Part shown: positions 16,527 through 25,536 of the stretch, piece by piece
How the letters are laid out: the number at the start of each line of letters is the position of its first letter
Position numbering within the stretch: position 1 is the first letter of the stretch
Assembly (NCBI RefSeq): GCF_009733595.1
Contig: NZ_WOFH01000015.1
Span: forward strand, 124,001-188,000
Reading direction: 5' to 3'
DNA from: Actinomadura litoris
GTDB taxonomy: Bacteria; Actinomycetota; Actinomycetes; Streptosporangiales; Streptosporangiaceae
DNA length: 64,000 nucleotides
Made by a program: the position numbers and the translations under genes
The notes under the pieces: model-generated
Told to the model about the DNA's origin: nothing
The model's input: only the letters and a program-made list of their open reading frames with translations
The model's database searches: none

Positions 16527-18355
16527 TGAGTGAGCCCGTCAGCGAGCACGGTCGCGAGCGCGCCGGCGAGCCCGTCTTTGACCGGGGTCGCGAGCCCGCC
16601 GGCGAGGTCAGTCCCGAGCATGGCCGCAAGCCCGACTGCGAGCCCTAGCACGAGCCCGAGCAGGAGCCCGCCTACGAGCCTGGCTGCGAGTTCGCGTAGG
16701 AGTTCGGTGGTGCGTTGCCGGACGCGCAGGTTGGCATAGCCCGGTCGATCGTGTGCCCAGGTCCGGGCGGTGGCAAAGATGAACAGCCCGCCCATGAGCC
16801 CTAGCACGAGCCCGAACGGGAGCCCGAATGCGAGCCCGAGCGGGGACCCGAGCGCGAGCTCGACCGTGAGTTCGCCCGCGGTGGGCAGGAGGGCGAGGGT
16901 GATTCGGGTGGTGGGGGTGGTGGCGGCCAGGCGCCACCAGGCCAGGTCGCGGGTTCCGGTGCCGGTTCCCGCGGGGCCGGGTTGGTGGGTGAGGTGGTGG
17001 GCCAGGTAGCCCAGCCAGCGGCGGGCCTTTGCGGGGTCGTGTCGGCGGCGGGGGCGGAAGGGGTCGGCGGGGTTGCCTGAGGGTGGGCGGGTGGTGATGA
17101 GGGCGGGGACGAGCTGGTCGAGCAGGTGGGCCTTCAGGGCGTCGGCGGTGGGGAAGCGGGCCGGGTCGGTGAGCGGGCTGGGGTCGGTGCGGGGGGTGAG
17201 GTAGACGGCGCGCAGCAGCCACAGTCCCAGCGGGGTCTGGGTGACCTCGGCCAGCGCCGCTGCCGGATGGCCGGGGGGACGCTGGCCGGGCGGCGGCGCG
17301 TGGCGCAGCGCGGTCAGGGTGTGCTGCCAGGTCGGGCCGGGTGCGGGGGGCAGGCAGGTTTCCAGGTGCTCGGCGGCGGCCGCGGGGTCGAGTGGGCGGG
17401 GCTCCAGCACGGCCGCAGAGGTGATCACGTCTCCGGCCTGGGTGACCGCCTGGGTGAACTCGGCGGTGCGGCTGGTGAGGATGAGCTGGTCCTCGCCGCC
17501 CAGCGACCGGTTCAGCGCGCCGATGACGGCGGCCTGGGCGGGTAAAGGGAGTTCGTCCATGCCGTCCAGGACGGGCAGCAGATGGCCGCGGGCGGCCAGT
17601 GCCCGCACCACCTCCTCGCCGAGTCCGGGTGCGCGCAGCGCGGGATAGTCGGCCAGGAGCCGTTCGGTGAGCCAGTCGTGCAGGCGGGGGTGCCGTTCGG
17701 TGTCCCAGCCGGCGATCGGGAGTAGGACGGGAACCGGTTCGCCGGGGTGCTGCGGGCGGGTGGCCAGCAGGTGCAGCAGCAACTGCACCGCCAGGGTGGT
17801 CTTGCCCGCCCCCGGGCCGCCCAGGATGACCAGGCGCCGCCGCCGGGTTCGCCGGAACCGGGTGGTGAGCGCGGCGATGTCGGCGCTGGAGGCCGTCCAC
17901 CACAACCCGCCCCCGGGCGTACTCGCGGCGGTGGGGTCGATGAGGGCGGGATGGTCCATGATCGCCGGGGTGTGCTCGCTGGACGCGGGCGCGCGCCAGC
18001 GCACCGGGATCGGATCAGGATCGTCCAACGATCGCAGCCGCGCCTCGTCCTTCCATTGCTCGGCCACCAGCTCGGCCAGCAGCTCCTTGGCGCTCATCAG
18101 CGCGTCGGGGGCGGGGACGGCCCGCGCGGCCAGCTCGCGGGTACGCCGCCGGGCCCACCACCATACCGAGATCAGCGGCACCGCGGCGGCCAGCACGAAC
18201 CCTCCGGTGAGCTGCGCGCGGTTCGCCGAGACCTGCAACCCGTCCCTGCCGGTCAACGGAGCGAACGTCACCGCTGCCAGAACCAGCACCCCCGCCACCG
18301 CCGCCAGGAGAACCAGCCACGGCCACCAGGCCCTGCCATTGCGCATGCCCGCCAT
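16454..18355 (-). CDS. Membrane-anchored NACHT-domain STAND NTPase
   Basis: ATG 18355 has GAGGAG upstream. Two N-terminal helices (WLVLLAAVAGVLVLAAVTFA; GFVLAAAVPLISVWWWARRR) are followed by a linker, then a NACHT domain: P-loop RLVILGGPGAGKTTLAVQLL, Walker B HLLPVLDGMDELPLPAQAAV and sensor-like GGEDQLILTSRTAEFTQAV. The C-terminal third is a set of Gly-Leu-rich hydrophobic helices written with repeated GAGCCCG units. The frame ends prematurely at 16454, and the expected end lies in another frame at 16113-16526. Bacterial NACHT proteins act in signalling and antiphage defence; no partner effector is visible here, so that role is only a possibility. Confidence 0.8.
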   Translation of the reverse strand: MAGMRNGRAWWPWLVLLAAVAGVLVLAAVTFAPLTGRDGLQVSANRAQLTGGFVLAAAVPLISVWWWARRRTRELAARAVPAPDALMSAKELLAELVAEQWKDEARLRSLDDPDPIPVRWRAPASSEHTPAIMDHPALIDPTAASTPGGGLWWTASSADIAALTTRFRRTRRRRLVILGGPGAGKTTLAVQLLLHLLATRPQHPGEPVPVLLPIAGWDTERHPRLHDWLTERLLADYPALRAPGLGEEVVRALAARGHLLPVLDGMDELPLPAQAAVIGALNRSLGGEDQLILTSRTAEFTQAVTQAGDVITSAAVLEPRPLDPAAAAEHLETCLPPAPGPTWQHTLTALRHAPPPGQRPPGHPAAALAEVTQTPLGLWLLRAVYLTPRTDPSPLTDPARFPTADALKAHLLDQLVPALITTRPPSGNPADPFRPRRRHDPAKARRWLGYLAHHLTHQPGPAGTGTGTRDLAWWRLAATTPTTRITLALLPTAGELTVELALGSPLGLAFGLPFGLVLGLMGGLFIFATARTWAHDRPGYANLRVRQRTTELLRELAARLVGGLLLGLVLGLAVGLAAMLGTDLAGGLATPVKDGLAGALATVLADGLTQWAQTPAHTRHAQTPWATGTPTGP

Positions 18356-18894
18356 CCTGGGCTCCTCGCCCGCGACCACGGGCACCACGTCCACAAACGG
18401 CCTCAGCCGACCGGGCCGCAGCCCGATCATCAATCATCATTTCCGTGGCCGCCGGTCACCCGATCTTGGCCGCCCGCCGCCGAAGTTCATTTGACCGTCA
18501 GCAACGCGAACCAACGTTCCGGCTTCTCACGGTCACAATAACGACTTGATGTCGTGGCCGAGGGCGAGAAAGCGGCGCGGTCCGCGACATCGGGCCGCCC
18601 ATCTCAGGGCCAAGTCGCCGACCACCAGCACGGCGGAGGGACCGGTGTCTCGTGCCGATCTCCAGCACCAGGGCGCCTCCGCAGGCTCCGACGACCTCCA
18701 CTTGAACGGCCGGTCTGCGGCCGGGCCGGGCGGCGCCCCGCGGGCCGGTGATAGCCACCCGAGCGTGAACGCAACCCCGGTAGGTCCGGGTGGGCAATGG
18801 TCTGGCGCCCGTGGTCGATGCGCATACGGAAGGTCTCGGGGCCCGGCCCGCCCGCGCCGGCGAACGTGCCGCGCCGCTCGTCGCGCGGCGAGGC
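18356..18894. other. Stretch without a supported gene
   Basis: Apart from the ribosome site of the NACHT gene, no frame in these 540 bases has a start signal and a plausible protein. The frames on both strands are Arg/Pro-rich translations of GC-rich sequence. Confidence 0.4.
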
Positions 18895-19260
18895 TCAGCA
18901 GTGCTTGGCGGGGCGGCCCCGGGTGGCCCTGATGTAGTAGGCCGACACCCACCCGGATGGTTTGGCGATGCGGTACCACCGCCGGTTTCCGTGGACCCGC
19001 CCGCCCTCATCCCAGCACCTGATGCTGATGATCTGGCCCGACTTCAGCCACCCGGCGATCCCGGACTTGGTCGTGGGGCGTTTGTAGACCGCCAGCCGCC
19101 CCCGCGAGATCACCTTCTCCATCGCGTGGGCGGCCTGGATGCCCGCGGCGTGCTGCGCGGCCGCCGGCCGCTCCGTGGCCGACGCGGCGGGCACGCTGAT
19201 CGCTCCGACGCCGACGATCCCGGACGCGATCACCGCCGCGACTATGTGGTGCTGTTTCAT
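18895..19260 (-). CDS. Secreted SH3-like domain protein
   Basis: This 121-residue protein begins at ATG 19260 with AGGAGG upstream. It has a signal peptide (MKQHHIVAAVIASGIVGVGA, cleavage probably after the SVPAASA region), a short helix, then a domain with SRGRLAVYKRPTTKSGIAGW and SGQIISIRCWDEGGRVHGNR, ending RWYRIAKPSGWVSAYYIR. The alternating W/Y strands and the 'xGWVSAxYI' ending are typical of bacterial SH3-like domains that bind peptidoglycan or act as secreted fragments. Two Cys could form a disulfide. Confidence 0.8.
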   Translation of the reverse strand: MKQHHIVAAVIASGIVGVGAISVPAASATERPAAAQHAAGIQAAHAMEKVISRGRLAVYKRPTTKSGIAGWLKSGQIISIRCWDEGGRVHGNRRWYRIAKPSGWVSAYYIRATRGRPAKHC

Positions 19261-19887
19261 GGATTCTCCTCCTGGCGAATGGTGGTGTCCCTTCTAAGGT
19301 GAGTCGCGGCGAGAGGGCAAAGCGTTCGCCAAGGCTTTCCCTCTTTCGTGGCGATTGCGCCGGGCGGAATCGGCGACAGTCAAGGCGACGGCAAGGAGCC
19401 CCGGGCGATCAAAGGCGCATAACGCCCAAAGGGGGTGGCGGCCTTGGTTCGTGCGGCGCCTCGGGGGGACATTCGTCGTGAATGCGAATGCCAGGGGCGT
19501 CAAATCGCCATCAATGCCACAGATCCCAGCGACGCCGGGATGATGGCCGCAGCACGGCGACCAAGCCGCCCGCGGAGCCGTCCGTTCCATCGTCGAGGTG
19601 TTCCACCGGGCCCCGGTCGGCGGCGACTTCTGGAGCTCTGCCCGACCGCCGCCCCGCCGGGGCGGCAGGCGACCACCAGGTCGACCCTGCGGCCCGAGCG
19701 GGTGCCGGCGTCGAATCGCCGCATGAACTGCTCAACGGAGTCGACCTCATCCCCCGAGGCGGTCTCCGCGGCGTAGGCGTCGAAGTAGAGACTCGACCAG
19801 GCCATCGATGGCGCGTGTCCGCGCTGGTTCCAGGCGTCGGAAGGTCAGCTCAGGCCAAGGTGTCATGGCGGGCACCGTATTCGCGGC
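19261..19887. other. Stretch without a supported gene
   Basis: The minus strand at about 19700-19805 (SSLYFDAYAAETASGDEVDS, VEQFMRRFDAGTRSGRRVDL) looks coding but has no family match I can name and no intact frame. The remainder shows nothing. Confidence 0.35.
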
Positions 19888-20525
19888 TCATCGCGGCTGC
19901 CACGTCGACGAGTCGACCGGCGAATTCCTCATCACCGGTCTCGCCGAGCGGCCCAGGAGGTTGAGGACCCGGAGGGAAGACACGAGGCCCTCCCACAACC
20001 GCAGCGGTCCGGCTTGGCGGACGCGCCAGCCCCGCCCTTCCGACGGCCCGCCCGAAGTGCCGCCAGGAGCGCTGTCGGGGGTGAGGGTGACGGACGACCC
20101 GGTGGTGACGTCAACCAAATGCACGGTGTTGCCGTCGGGGTCGGTGAGCTGCTGGGTGTTCGGGGCGGCGAGTTGGGCCAGGAAGCGTGCGAAGAAGCCC
20201 TCGTCGGTCGCCTCGTCCATGCGGCCGGGGCTGTGGCGGGCGGGGCGATCTGGGGCGTCGGCGGTGAGGGCGTTCCAGTCGGCGGGGTTGCCGGGTGCGG
20301 GTCGTTCCTACAGCGCGGGCCCTTCGGCGGTGCCGGTGGTGGTGAGCAGGACGCGGGCGTAGCCGTACAGCCACCCCGCCAAGGGGGTGAGGATCTTCCC
20401 GCCCGGCCCGGTCTGCGCAAGCCACGCCTCCGGAACGGTCCGGACCGAGCAGGCGGCGACGATGCGGTCGTAGGGGGCGTGCGGCCAATACCCGTACAGC
20501 CCGTTAGCGACCGCCAGCCCCACCC
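19888..20525 (-). pseudogene. PIMT-like methyltransferase (RiPP-associated type), truncated
   Basis: One minus-strand frame reads NGLYGYWPHAPYDRIVAACS, VRTVPEAWLAQTGPGGKILT, GWLYGYARVLLTTTG, then an amber stop at 20308-20310, and continues in the same frame with EATDEGFFARFLAQLAAPNT and RGWRVRQAGPLRLWEGLVSS. This is the C-terminal two-thirds of the protein-L-isoaspartate-methyltransferase-like enzymes found with ATP-grasp or FxLD RiPP systems. The SAM-binding N-terminus is missing, and there is an internal stop and probable deletion. No ATP-grasp gene is nearby. It is distinct from the two intact methyltransferases at 36.6-39.0 kb. Confidence 0.72.
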
Positions 20526-21013
20526 GTGCCCTCACCACTGCCATGGACGCCCCCGTCACGCTCCTCACCCACCGCCGCACCCCCGAGCGTGCTGGTCGGG
20601 CTACGTTGCCTTCCGGTGGCGGTGATCGTCCCACCGTCCGGTGAGATCGGCGTGAGGTGCACCCAGGAGTCCTCCTGCGTCCGGCTCGCAGTTCGCCGCT
20701 TGACGGCGAACCCCGCCGCAAGCAGTCAATGGCGGCCGCCCTGCTCTGCTCCCAGGACGGGCAACGGGCCGCCCTTCGCCACCGACCCGCACGAACACCA
20801 GGCTCAGGCGAGGTACCGGCGGCGAGACTGGAGCTCGACTGCGGCTTGCCGGCAACTACACAAGGGCACCGGAGATCTCGGAAACGAGGCGGGCACGTGC
20901 CCAACTTCCAGTGATTGCATCTTGCCCCTGAGATGATCTCTACGCTACGGCGCCTCGCCACAGGAGCATGACCTTGGCTTCTGCGGCCCGACACGGGCCG
21001 CGGAAGCCGAGCC
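20526..21013. other. Stretch without a supported gene
   Basis: Short frames only. The last 80 bases before 21014 are lower in GC and probably hold the promoter of the following gene, but no clear -35/-10 pair can be picked. Confidence 0.4.
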
Positions 21014-21550
21014 TTGACCAAGGACTTCGAAATGCTGGAAGCGATTACGCTTGAAGTGGGAGTCAACTACCACGCGTTCTTCCTGATCGAAGAGGGATGC
21101 AACCCCATCCTGGCAGGCAAGGAAGGGACCGTCAGAATCGGAATCGCCGAGTCCGCCGCACAACGCGCAAACTTTGTCACCGGGAGGAATGACGGCACCG
21201 TCCGTCTCGCCGTGGAGATGTCCTCCTCCGACCCGGGCGCACGACTGCACGAATACGAAGATGTTGTCGAACTTCCCTTCGAATCACGTGACGGAGTCAT
21301 CGCTCTGCACAGCCATTGGGGACTCGGATACCTCAAGATCCTCCCTCCCCTCCCCGACGGCCCCGGCCATTACCGCATCCGCTACCATGCCAAGAACATG
21401 GACGAAGCCGAAGCGGACGGCTTTGGGGGTGACGTCATCGACAGCTACTTGATTCAAATATGGCCGAAGCGAACACGCCATGCGAAAATCCTACAAGTGC
21501 GCAGCCGCTATGCGCGTACCTGCATTGAGGCCGACTTTCGCCGGTCCTGA
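21014..21550 (+). CDS. Actinobacterial protein of unknown function
   Basis: This 178-residue soluble protein has a TTG start at 21014; ATG 21032 is an alternative. The layout is an N-terminal beta-rich part (ITLEVGVNYHAFFLIEEGCN), a central strand-turn region (SSDPGARLHEYEDVVELPFE) and the conserved ending GPGHYRIRYHAKNMDEAEAD plus DSYLIQIWP. The 'YxIRxHA...D...E.YLIQxWP' signature occurs in a family of uncharacterised actinobacterial proteins. The GC content is lower than its neighbours. Nothing around it suggests a pathway. Confidence 0.65.
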   Translation: MTKDFEMLEAITLEVGVNYHAFFLIEEGCNPILAGKEGTVRIGIAESAAQRANFVTGRNDGTVRLAVEMSSSDPGARLHEYEDVVELPFESRDGVIALHSHWGLGYLKILPPLPDGPGHYRIRYHAKNMDEAEADGFGGDVIDSYLIQIWPKRTRHAKILQVRSRYARTCIEADFRRS

Positions 21551-22490
21551 CAAGCAGGACGCGAAAAGGACGGATGCGCCATGCGACCGTCGCGACCGAG
21601 AAACAGGGAAGACCCGGAGCAACCGTGACCCGGCTGGCGAGAGCGGCCGCTGCGGACCAGGCCTGTGCGGTTAGGAGCAGGCGTTGGACCTGGCTCGACA
21701 ATCGGCGGCCCCCCTGAATGAGCGCACAGGCGGGAGAGAATCACCCGCGCCCCGCCCGCGCTTCTCTGCCGACGCCCAGGACCGCTGGTATCTGCCCAGG
21801 GAGATCGACCGCTACAACACCGACATCACCCACATGCAGCAGGCCTTGGCTCTGCAGCACGGCAGAGCCTTGGCCATCAGCACCCCGGGCACCGCCGCGC
21901 ACATCAGCACGGCAACCCAGTTCCGTGCCGCACGCGCCGGGGTGGACCAACGCTCCCGACAAAGGCGAACCGGTTCTGTGCGTGCGCACTGGAAGCCAGC
22001 ACCCGACTGCAGGCCGACGACGAGCTGACCCGGCTGCACCACCGGATAGGCCAGGCGGTCCGCCGCCACGAGTTGTTCCCTGGCTGGTCACCTCCGCCTT
22101 CGGCTCCGACTTCGGTAAGCCGGACGGCGAGGGCCCCCTGCCCGCTCCACGTGCCGGTACGAGGAGAACCCTCGGCCCGAAGCCGCCTCAGTAGTTCCTC
22201 GTTCGGATTCGCCGGAATCTCTGTGCCCCGGTGGCGGGTTTCCCTTGTGGAGCACCGACCATTTTTGGTCGTATTGCTCCTATGAGTGATTTCGCCATGC
22301 CGCTCCTCGGCTTGTCGATGTTGGACGGCTCCGCCCTCGTTCTGGTCCTCTCCACCTGATCCGGAACTCCGATGGGCGAGTACGCCGAGGTCCCAGCCGA
22401 CCCGCCCGCCCTCCGGGCGGCGCTCGGCGCGGCCGACCACGCCGAGGCGCGGACGCCACCTCCTTTAGATAAACGCACGAGGAGACAGCG
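21551..22490. other. Gene-poor, decayed stretch
   Basis: A plus-strand frame at about 21750-21930 (FSADAQDRWYLPREIDRYNT, DITHMQQALALQHGRALAIS) and another frame at about 21990-22090 (LEASTRLQADDELTRLHHRI, GQAVRRHELFPGW) look like pieces of one disrupted gene, but I cannot identify it. A 25-codon frame at 22282-22359 has no ribosome site. Confidence 0.4.
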
Positions 22491-22745
22491 ATGAATCCCT
22501 TTCAGAATGACTCGATCTCCGGCACCCCGAACGCCGCACCGCCCGACCACGCACCCCCGCCCGAGCCCCCGGACGGGAGGTTCATTCCTTGCAAGGCCTT
22601 GCTGGCTGGTAGCTGCACCAGCGGCGGGCTGGGCGTGATGGTGCTGGTCCTGCAAATTCCGCAGATCGGGATAGCAGTTGGCTCCGGTCTCGCCGCCGCC
22701 GGACTGATCTTCACGATCATCACCGGAGGAAAGGATCTCCACTGA
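22491..22745 (+). CDS. Small two-helix membrane protein
   Basis: This 84-residue protein begins at ATG 22491 behind GAGGAG. The N-terminal half is Pro/Asn-rich and cytoplasmic-looking. The C-terminal half has two hydrophobic stretches (GGLGVMVLVLQIPQIGIAV and GSGLAAAGLIFTIITGG). Function is unknown. It lies 50 bases before another small gene on the same strand and may be co-transcribed with it. Confidence 0.6.
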   Translation: MNPFQNDSISGTPNAAPPDHAPPPEPPDGRFIPCKALLAGSCTSGGLGVMVLVLQIPQIGIAVGSGLAAAGLIFTIITGGKDLH

Positions 22746-22798
22746 TCCGAGCGGTCGGAGCGAAAGCCCCCACCTCTGCGCTGCGAGGCCGCGCGATC

Positions 22799-23062
22799 AT
22801 GCGGCTGCTCATCGAGACCCTCGACGACGGGCCCGGCGCCGACGCCCGCGCGCAGGTCTGCGGCTGGGCCGAGAGGTACGCCGCGGCTCATGCCGGCGAT
22901 GTCGACCCGGCCGCAGCCGAGTGGGTCGAGGCGCTGAAGTGGTTCGCCAAGCGGACCAAGGGCGGCAGTCTCAGCATGCTGGTCCACCACACCTTCGTCC
23001 GCCGGTCCGGCGTCGCCCCCTACGCCGCGGACGCCTCCGCCAGTTCCAGCATCCTTCACTGA
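22799..23062 (+). CDS. Small protein of unknown function
   Basis: This 87-residue frame starts at ATG 22799. The sequence is mostly helical (LIETLDDGPGADARAQVCGW, WVEALKWFAKRTKGGSLSML) with a normal amino-acid balance, unlike the Arg/Pro-rich shadow frames nearby. There is no clear ribosome site and no recognised family. It may be the surviving end of a longer gene. Confidence 0.4.
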   Translation: MRLLIETLDDGPGADARAQVCGWAERYAAAHAGDVDPAAAEWVEALKWFAKRTKGGSLSMLVHHTFVRRSGVAPYAADASASSSILH

Positions 23063-23564
23063 CCTGTGACCGCGCAGATCGTCCCGATCCGGGCGGTCAC
23101 GCTCGGGCGGGCCGCCCGGGAGTTCCCGGCCCGCCGCGACCTCGACGGCGACATCGTGCGCTCCTGCGGTCAGACCATGCGTCGGTAGCCATCGGGGCAC
23201 CTCCCGACGCTGCTGTCTTCAGCCATGGCCGGACGTGGCCACAGAACTATGCCCGCCACCTTTACCGAAGATCAACTTCACTTTGACCTCGGTAAGTATT
23301 CACTTACTGCGCAGGCCGGGACACCCAGTCCTGCGGCGCGCTCCGCATATTGCCCCGGCTGCAGGCTCCGGTCTGTGTCGTAGGGCACAAAGCGCCGAAG
23401 TTTCGCACTTGGATCGGGCTTGCCAAAATCCAAAGGTCGACGCGGAAGACGACGCACGTCCTCTATTCCAGGAAACTGAGTCCGGAAATGGAGGCGACTC
23501 CCGGCGCCGGCAGGGAGCCACCTCAAGCCGAACCGAGTCCCTTCCACAGAAGTCGGGTTCTCCC
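23063..23564. other. Stretch without a supported gene
   Basis: A 41-codon GTG frame at 23067-23192 (VTAQIVPIRAVTLGRAAREF) has ordinary composition but no start signal. The remainder up to 23564 is lower in GC and shows no gene. Confidence 0.35.
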
Positions 23565-23753
23565 ATGAGCGCACGTCCGGTCGTGGGCGGTGCACAGCCG
23601 CCCGAACAGCTGCCGATCAACAACTCAACCTTGTTGATCATGTTCATCTTGATCGTGGTCGCATTCGCGGCCTATCGGGACCCCAAGCTCGCGACGGCGA
23701 TCGGCGCGGCGTGTGCTGTCGGCGCGCTGCTGGTCGTCGTCCTGATCGTGTAG
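23565..23753 (+). CDS. 62-residue membrane protein
   Basis: ATG 23565 gives an N-terminal hydrophilic tail and two hydrophobic segments (NNSTLLIMFILIVVAFAAY; ATAIGAACAVGALLVVVLIV) separated by RDPKLA, a hairpin-like topology. The frame extends upstream, but the upstream part is Arg/Ser-rich and unlikely to be translated. A strong hairpin at 23811-23842 follows, in the position of a terminator. Confidence 0.55.
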   Translation: MSARPVVGGAQPPEQLPINNSTLLIMFILIVVAFAAYRDPKLATAIGAACAVGALLVVVLIV

Positions 23754-24124
23754 GCCTGGATGCAGGGGTTCGGCTCGGGCCGGGCCCCGGGTGTCGCCTG
23801 GACATGGCGAGGGCCCGCCGCGCAAGGGGTAGCGGCGGGCCCGTACGCTGCCCTGCTTCAGGACATACCGAACACGTGTTCGATCATCGGTTATCCGCAG
23901 ACTCGATGTCGAGCCAGGTCACGGGGAGCGCGGAAGTTGAGGACGGCCAACACCATGACAACCGGTGGTCGCCTCTCGACCGGGGTTGAGGCCGGCGAGG
24001 AGGTCGGCTGCGGCCCGGGCGGGGGGGTGGGGGCACCGCCGCGGCCGGTCGCGCCACGGTCCCGCCCTGCGACCGGCGAGCCGGGCGTCACAGCGTTCGC
24101 CACCACCATCAAGGAGTAGACACG
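23754..24124. other. Intergenic stretch before the peptide gene
   Basis: This holds the hairpin at 23811-23842 and the GGAG ribosome site of the gene at 24125. The 23870-23960 part is lower in GC and is the likely promoter region for the peptide gene; no gene is seen. Confidence 0.4.
23811..23842. terminator. Terminator-like hairpin
   Basis: GGGCCCGCCGC (23811-23821) pairs perfectly with GCGGCGGGCCC (23832-23842) across a 10-nt loop. It lies about 60 nt after the small membrane gene. There is no T run, as is common in actinobacteria. Confidence 0.6.
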
Positions 24125-24262
24125 ATGCCCGTCCTCGAAATGGTGGAGACCACCACCGACACTACGGTAGAGGAGTTCCTCGCCCAGGTGACCGCCACCG
24201 GCCCAGACCTCCCAGCGAGCTGGGACAACCGGCCCACCTGGGACAACTGGACCAAGAGGTAG
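24125..24262 (+). CDS. Candidate RiPP precursor peptide with repeated WDN motifs
   Basis: This 45-residue peptide starts at ATG 24125 with GGAG at good spacing. The N-terminal leader-like part is acidic and helical (MVETTTDTTVEEFLAQVTA), followed by a short core-like end that reads PASWDNRPTWDNWTKR. Two W-D-N triplets plus W-T-K match the W-x-N type motifs in which radical SAM enzymes form three-residue cyclophanes (triceptide or multiple-cyclophane RiPPs). No radical SAM gene is visible in the window, so the maturase would have to act in trans or be lost. A strong hairpin and a pentapeptide-repeat gene follow. Calling it a RiPP precursor is inference from layout and motif. Confidence 0.5.
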   Translation: MPVLEMVETTTDTTVEEFLAQVTATGPDLPASWDNRPTWDNWTKR

Positions 24263-24286
24263 CCAAGGGGTAGGCCACAACCCGCC

Positions 24287-24327
24287 GGGCGCACCCCGGG
24301 CCGCTCCTCGGGCGGAGGGGTGCGCCC
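24287..24327. terminator. Strong hairpin between peptide gene and pentapeptide-repeat gene
   Basis: GGGCGCACCCC (24287-24297) and GGGGTGCGCCC (24317-24327) form a perfect 11-bp stem with a 19-nt loop. The position after a short highly expressed-type gene suggests partial termination, giving more peptide than downstream protein. Confidence 0.6.
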
Positions 24328-24351
24328 CGGCCCATCCCTGAAGGGTTCGGT

Positions 24352-24939
24352 ATGGACGTCCGGCAGATCCGCCACGCCACGATCCTGCTGCCCTCCGACG
24401 ACCCTGGCCAACGCACCCGGGGCGACCAGCCGCCCGCCCGGGGCGACATCACCGACCTGCATGTCCACGGCGCCGACTGGTCCCGCCTGCAGGCCACCGA
24501 ACGCCGAATCTCCGGCTGCCACCTCACCAACGTGAGCCTGGCCCAGGCGCATCTGGAGGACGCCCGGGTCACCAACACCCGCTTCACCGACTGCGACTTG
24601 GCCTCGGCCCGCTGGACCAACCTCAAACTCGACCGGTGCGCCTTCAGCGGCACCCGCCTCACCGGCCTGCACGCCACCGGCTCCCTCGCCTTCCTGGACT
24701 GCACGCTCCGCGAAGCCACCATCGAAGACTCCCGCCTGGACGGCGCGGTGTTCGCCGACTGCCCCATGCCCCAAACCCAGCTCGCCCGTACCACGATGCG
24801 CGGAGCCGATCTGCGCGGCAGCGGCCTCACCGGCCTCGCCGGGGCCGCCTGCCTGGCCGGAGCGATCATCGAGGGCTCCCAGATCCCCCAACTCACCGAG
24901 GCGTTCCTGGCCGACCTCGACATCAAGGTTGAACCCTGA
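24352..24939 (+). CDS. Pentapeptide-repeat protein
   Basis: This 195-residue protein starts at ATG 24352 with a GAAGGG site 7 nt upstream. After about 45 residues it shows pentapeptide-like A(D/N)LxX periodicity: ADWSRLQATERRISGCHLTN, VSLAQAHLEDARVTNTRFTD, CDLASARWTNLKLDRCAFSG and RGADLRGSGLTGLAGAACLA. Such proteins fold as right-handed quadrilateral beta-helices and often mimic DNA or mediate protein contacts. It follows the WDN peptide gene on the same strand. A 70-bp stretch (about 24650-24725) is almost identical to a remnant at 27213-27310. Confidence 0.8.
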   Translation: MDVRQIRHATILLPSDDPGQRTRGDQPPARGDITDLHVHGADWSRLQATERRISGCHLTNVSLAQAHLEDARVTNTRFTDCDLASARWTNLKLDRCAFSGTRLTGLHATGSLAFLDCTLREATIEDSRLDGAVFADCPMPQTQLARTTMRGADLRGSGLTGLAGAACLAGAIIEGSQIPQLTEAFLADLDIKVEP

Positions 24940-25277
24940 TGTCGAGGTCACCGCGACCGCCCATCGCACCAACTCACCTCGATCGGCGGCCCTCGCGGCG
25001 GATAAGAGCCGCCGTGGCGGCCGTGAAAGGCGTGGCATCCTCGGCGGCGCCAGAACCGGCGGCCGAAGGGGACCAACCGCCACGCGCCACGACCAGTGCG
25101 ACATCATCACCTGGCTGTGCGGCCGGCTCGACCCACCCATTGATCGACCGGTTCGCTCTGGTCGTTGACCCTGCGGTCGACCGGCGGGTCGGGCGGACGC
25201 CTGAGCGCTTGCCTACGTGAGCCTCAGCTCACCGGCATCGCTGTCTGTGCTGAGTGTCCCGGCGTGGGCGGCAGGGG
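24940..25277. other. Stretch without a supported gene
   Basis: No frame with a start signal or recognisable protein on either strand; the translations are Arg/Ser/Pro-rich. Confidence 0.4.
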
Positions 25278-25536
25278 TCAGGGAAGGTGCTCTTGGGCCC
25301 AGTCGTCCAGATGGAGCAGTCTGGCCAGGTTCTTCAGCTGCGGGGACATCGTACGGAGGGTGGCAGGACGCGGAGGCGGGTCGAAGACGTGAGCGTGGCG
25401 CGCGTCGCCGCTGATGACCGCGCCGGTACCGGTGGCGCCGTGCTCTTGGGCGTGGTCGAGTTTGGCGCGGGCCAAGGTGGCCCAGCGTGACTCCAACTCG
25501 ATCCCGACCGCCGTGCGGCCCAGATGTGTTCGTCGA
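25278..25536 (-). pseudogene. C-terminal fragment of a SAM-dependent DNA methyltransferase
   Basis: The minus strand reads HLGRTAVGIELESRWATLAR, AKLDHAQEHGATGTGAVISG and DARHAHVF, typical of the SAM-binding end of N4/N6-type DNA methylases or TRM11-like methylases (the usual 'DPFxGxGTT..A..LGR..VGIELE' block). The preceding DPxxGxGTT motif is missing, replaced by the IS5-type remnant. Only about 85 codons survive. Confidence 0.6.

Noticed and set aside
16300..16900. Repeated GAGCCCG units as a CRISPR-like or regulatory repeat
   Set aside because: They lie inside the reading frame coding Gly-Leu helices of the NACHT protein and have no regular spacer pattern.
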